Positions 4,893-6,973 of a stretch of DNA of 6,973 bases are shown one piece after another. The DNA lies in assembly GCA_018819085.1 (NCBI GenBank), contig JAHJQT010000042.1:1-6973 (forward strand). The letters run 5' to 3'. The DNA comes from Patescibacteria group bacterium. Its GTDB lineage: Bacteria; Patescibacteriota; Minisyncoccia; Portnoybacterales; UBA2143. Position 1 is the stretch's first letter. Every line of letters starts with the position of its first letter. The notes beneath the pieces were generated by a model. The model saw nothing but the letters and a program-made list of their open reading frames with translations. It was not told the origin of the DNA and searched no databases. Made by a program: the position numbers and the translations under genes.

Positions 4893-6608
4893 ATGAAGAA
4901 TTTAGAGATAGCTAAAATCTTTTATCTTATGGCCGAGTTTGTTGAAATGGACAAGGCCTCTTTTATTTCTATTGCATATAATAAAGCAGGCCGTATTTTA
5001 GAATCTTTAGAAAAAGACATAGAAGATATTTATTATAAAGGAGGAACAAATGAATTAAAAAAAATTTCAGGCATAGGAGAAGGTATTGCCAGAAAAATTG
5101 AAGAGTATATTAAAACAGGCAAAATTAAACGTTATCAAGAATTAAAGAAAAAATGTCCAGTTGATTTGGAAAAATTAACTTCTATTGAAGGGCTTGGTGC
5201 TAAAAGGATTAAATTCCTATATGAAAATCTTAAAGTTAAAAATATTAAAGATTTAGAAAGAGTTGCTCAGGCGGGTAAAATAGCAGAATTAGATGGATTT
5301 GGTGAAAAAAGTGAAAAAAATATTATTCAGAGTATTGAAATTGCCAAAGCTGATAAAGGAAGGTTTCTTCTTGGAAAAATTCTGCCAATAGTTAGAAAAA
5401 TTATTGATGAATTAAAAAAACTACCTGAAACAGAAAAAATTAGCATAGCTGGATCAGTAAGGAGAATGAAAGAAACAGTCGGCGATGTAGATATTTTAGT
5501 TGCTTCTTCAAATCCTAAAAAAATAATAGATTATTTTGTTAAAATGAAAGGAATTAGTAAGATTTGGGCAAAAGGAGCAACTAAATCATCAGTTAGGTTT
5601 AGAGCTGGATTTGATTGTGACTTAAGAGTTGTTGAAAAAGAAAGTTTTGGCTCTGCTTTACAATATTTCACTGGGAGTAAAGAACATAATATAGCGACTA
5701 GAAGGATAGCTATAAAGAATAAGTTAAAACTTAATGAATATGGAGTTTATAAAGACAACAAACAAATAGCTGGAAAAAACGAAAAAGAAGTTTACAGATC
5801 AATAGGTTTGCAGTATATTGAACCAGAATTAAGAAATAATACAGGAGAAATAGAAGCATCTTTTGAAAATAAGCTACCAAATTTAATTGGATATAATGAT
5901 ATAAAAGGAGAAACTCATTGTCATAGTGATTGGAGTGATGCCTCATTCACAATAGAAAAATTAGCTAAAATAGCAAAGGAAATAGGATATGAATATTTAG
6001 TAATTACTGATCATGCTAGTCCTTTAGGCATAGTTCATGGATTGGATGGAAAACGAATTTTAAAACAAATGCAGGAGATAGATAGGGTTAATAAGAAGGT
6101 CTCTGGAATAAAAATATTAAAGGGAACTGAAGTTGATATTAGGGCTGATGGTAGTTTATTTATAGAAGATAAAGTTTTATCTCAATTAGATTTTGTTTTA
6201 GGCGCAGTTCATTCAGGACTTAAAATGGATAAAGAAAATATGACAGAACGATTGATAAAAGCAATGAAGAATCCTCATCTAGATGCTATTGCGCATCCTT
6301 TTGGTAGAGTGATACAAAAAAGAGAAGGGTATCAATTAGATTTTCCTAAAATTTTAAAAATTGCTAAACAAACAAAAACAGCTTTAGAAATTAATGCGCA
6401 TGAAAAACGTTTGGATTTAAGAGATGTGCATATTCGTCAGGCAATTAATGAGGGTGTAAAAATAACTATTGGGACAGATGTTCATAATGTTAATTATTTT
6501 AAGATGATGGAATTAGGCATTGCTCAAGCACGACGTGGCTGGGCAGAAAAAAAGGATATTTTAAATACGCTTTCAACAAATGATTTTTTGAAATATTTTA
6601 ATTTATGA
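4893..6608 (+). CDS. polX: DNA polymerase X with C-terminal PHP exonuclease domain
   Basis: A full-length bacterial family X polymerase (571 residues, close to the about 570 of the Bacillus enzyme), which fills short gaps in base-excision and end-joining repair. N-terminal helix-hairpin-helix region with GIGEGIARKI (60-69), GLGAKRI (100-106) and GFGEKSEKNI (135-144) loops that bind DNA backbone. Palm: GSVRR (187-191), catalytic GDVD (D198, D200) and third Asp D243 in DCDLRVV, then YFTGSKEHN (258-266), the nucleotide-binding turn. PHP domain: HCH (H342, H344), D349, DH (373-374), GTEVD (E413), AVHSG (H440), AHPFGR (H468), and GTDVHN (D529, H531); all nine expected metal ligands are present, so 3'-5' exonuclease activity is likely. 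ATG 4893 gives the standard N-terminus. No Shine-Dalgarno. Its TGA stop overlaps the next start codon. Confidence 0.96.
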   Translation: MKNLEIAKIFYLMAEFVEMDKASFISIAYNKAGRILESLEKDIEDIYYKGGTNELKKISGIGEGIARKIEEYIKTGKIKRYQELKKKCPVDLEKLTSIEGLGAKRIKFLYENLKVKNIKDLERVAQAGKIAELDGFGEKSEKNIIQSIEIAKADKGRFLLGKILPIVRKIIDELKKLPETEKISIAGSVRRMKETVGDVDILVASSNPKKIIDYFVKMKGISKIWAKGATKSSVRFRAGFDCDLRVVEKESFGSALQYFTGSKEHNIATRRIAIKNKLKLNEYGVYKDNKQIAGKNEKEVYRSIGLQYIEPELRNNTGEIEASFENKLPNLIGYNDIKGETHCHSDWSDASFTIEKLAKIAKEIGYEYLVITDHASPLGIVHGLDGKRILKQMQEIDRVNKKVSGIKILKGTEVDIRADGSLFIEDKVLSQLDFVLGAVHSGLKMDKENMTERLIKAMKNPHLDAIAHPFGRVIQKREGYQLDFPKILKIAKQTKTALEINAHEKRLDLRDVHIRQAINEGVKITIGTDVHNVNYFKMMELGIAQARRGWAEKKDILNTLSTNDFLKYFNL

Positions 6609-6967
6609 AAGTAAAAATATTAAATTGGTTTTTAGTTCTTATTTGGGCTGGGATTATTTTTTTTCTTTCTCATCAACCAGATCTTAAATCTAACCTTCCA
6701 AGTGAATACGATTTTGTTTTGCGTAAATTAGCTCATATTTCTGAATATGCTGTTTTAACTTTTTTATTAATAAGAGCATTGAGTCAGCATAAAATAAGTA
6801 AAAAAAGAATATTATTATTTTCTGTTTCTCTAGCTATTCTATATGCTTTTTCAGATGAATATCATCAAAACTTTATTTTTAAAAGAGCAGGAGCTTTTCA
6901 TGATGTTGCCATAGACAGTATCGGTATATTTTTAATTTGGCTTAGGCAGAGAAAAATGTTAAAATAA
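6605..6967 (+). CDS. VanZ-like family membrane protein
   Basis: A 120-residue protein with about four membrane helices (near 5-21, 44-59, 68-83, 100-114). VanZ family marks: FLSHQP (20-25), LRKLAHISEYAVL (39-51), SDEYHQ (83-88), KRAGAFHDVAIDSIGI (93-108). The conserved charged/polar residues (K41, H44, Y48, E85, H87-Q88, R94, D100, D104) are all there. VanZ itself gives low teicoplanin resistance in enterococci; for most family members the function is not known, and nothing here points to a van cluster. The ATG overlaps the polX stop by four bases (ATGA), so translation is probably coupled to polX. The stop is within TAATG, overlapping a possible next start. Confidence 0.88.
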   Translation: MKVKILNWFLVLIWAGIIFFLSHQPDLKSNLPSEYDFVLRKLAHISEYAVLTFLLIRALSQHKISKKRILLFSVSLAILYAFSDEYHQNFIFKRAGAFHDVAIDSIGIFLIWLRQRKMLK

Positions 6968-6973
6968 TGAAGA
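6967..6973 (+). CDS. Possible start of a further gene, cut by window edge
   Basis: ATG at 6967-6969 shares one base with the VanZ-like stop (TAATG), a common coupling arrangement and consistent with the tight spacing of the operon. Only two codons (Met-Lys) are visible, so neither product nor reality of the gene can be judged. Confidence 0.35.

Noticed and set aside
5731..5946. Minus-strand reading frame of 71 codons inside polX
   Set aside because: It is opposite the conserved stretch from the palm to the PHP HCH motif. Its Leu/Tyr/Phe-rich content is what the reverse complement of AT-rich lysine/isoleucine codons gives.
6605..6967. VanZ-like gene as a glycopeptide resistance determinant
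   Set aside because: No vanA/H/X/Y or vanS/R genes are present, and most VanZ-family proteins have no known link to resistance.

Overview
This is a dense, very AT-rich window with every gene on the + strand. I count seven coding regions, the first of them cut by the left edge, plus a possible eighth that starts in the last seven bases. Several things together suggest a Candidate Phyla Radiation (Patescibacteria) genome of the Parcubacteria type: AT-rich codon use, mostly absent Shine-Dalgarno sequences, short gene spacing, a divergent YidD, a half-length MFS protein, and an O-antigen ligase next to a TMTC-like TPR glycosyltransferase. That assignment is inference, since no rRNA or other phylogenetic marker is present. 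TGA is used as a stop (end of polX), which fits the standard bacterial code and argues against the Gracilibacteria/SR1 code.

Layout. Bases 1-1046 hold the C-terminal part of an O-antigen ligase/polymerase-like membrane protein, closed by a strong intrinsic terminator. Bases 1103-2701 hold a TMTC-type multi-membrane glycosyltransferase with C-terminal TPRs, behind an extended -10 promoter placed so that the mRNA should be leaderless. A 127-base gap (2702-2828) carries a consensus -35 promoter and the only clear Shine-Dalgarno in the window. It leads to an aspartate carbamoyltransferase (pyrB, 2829-3965) that ends in the strongest terminator here. After a TATAAT box, a tightly packed run follows: yidD, a 6-TM half-size MFS protein, DNA polymerase X with PHP domain, a VanZ-like protein, and probably another gene starting at 6967. 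Spacings in this run are +7, +9, -4 and -1 bases, so it is probably one operon.

How they work together. The first two genes are both surface-glycan/glycoprotein enzymes acting on lipid-linked sugars at the outer face of the membrane, but a terminator separates them. pyrB is an independent single-gene unit for the committed step of pyrimidine synthesis. The last operon mixes membrane biogenesis (YidD), transport, DNA repair (PolX) and an unknown membrane function (VanZ-like), a mix without an obvious shared pathway. I found no RNA genes, CRISPR arrays, insertion sequences or defence system. The most interesting points are the leaderless promoter, the altered carbamoyl-phosphate loop of PyrB (STRTF instead of STRTR), the half-size MFS protein and the truncated YidD.
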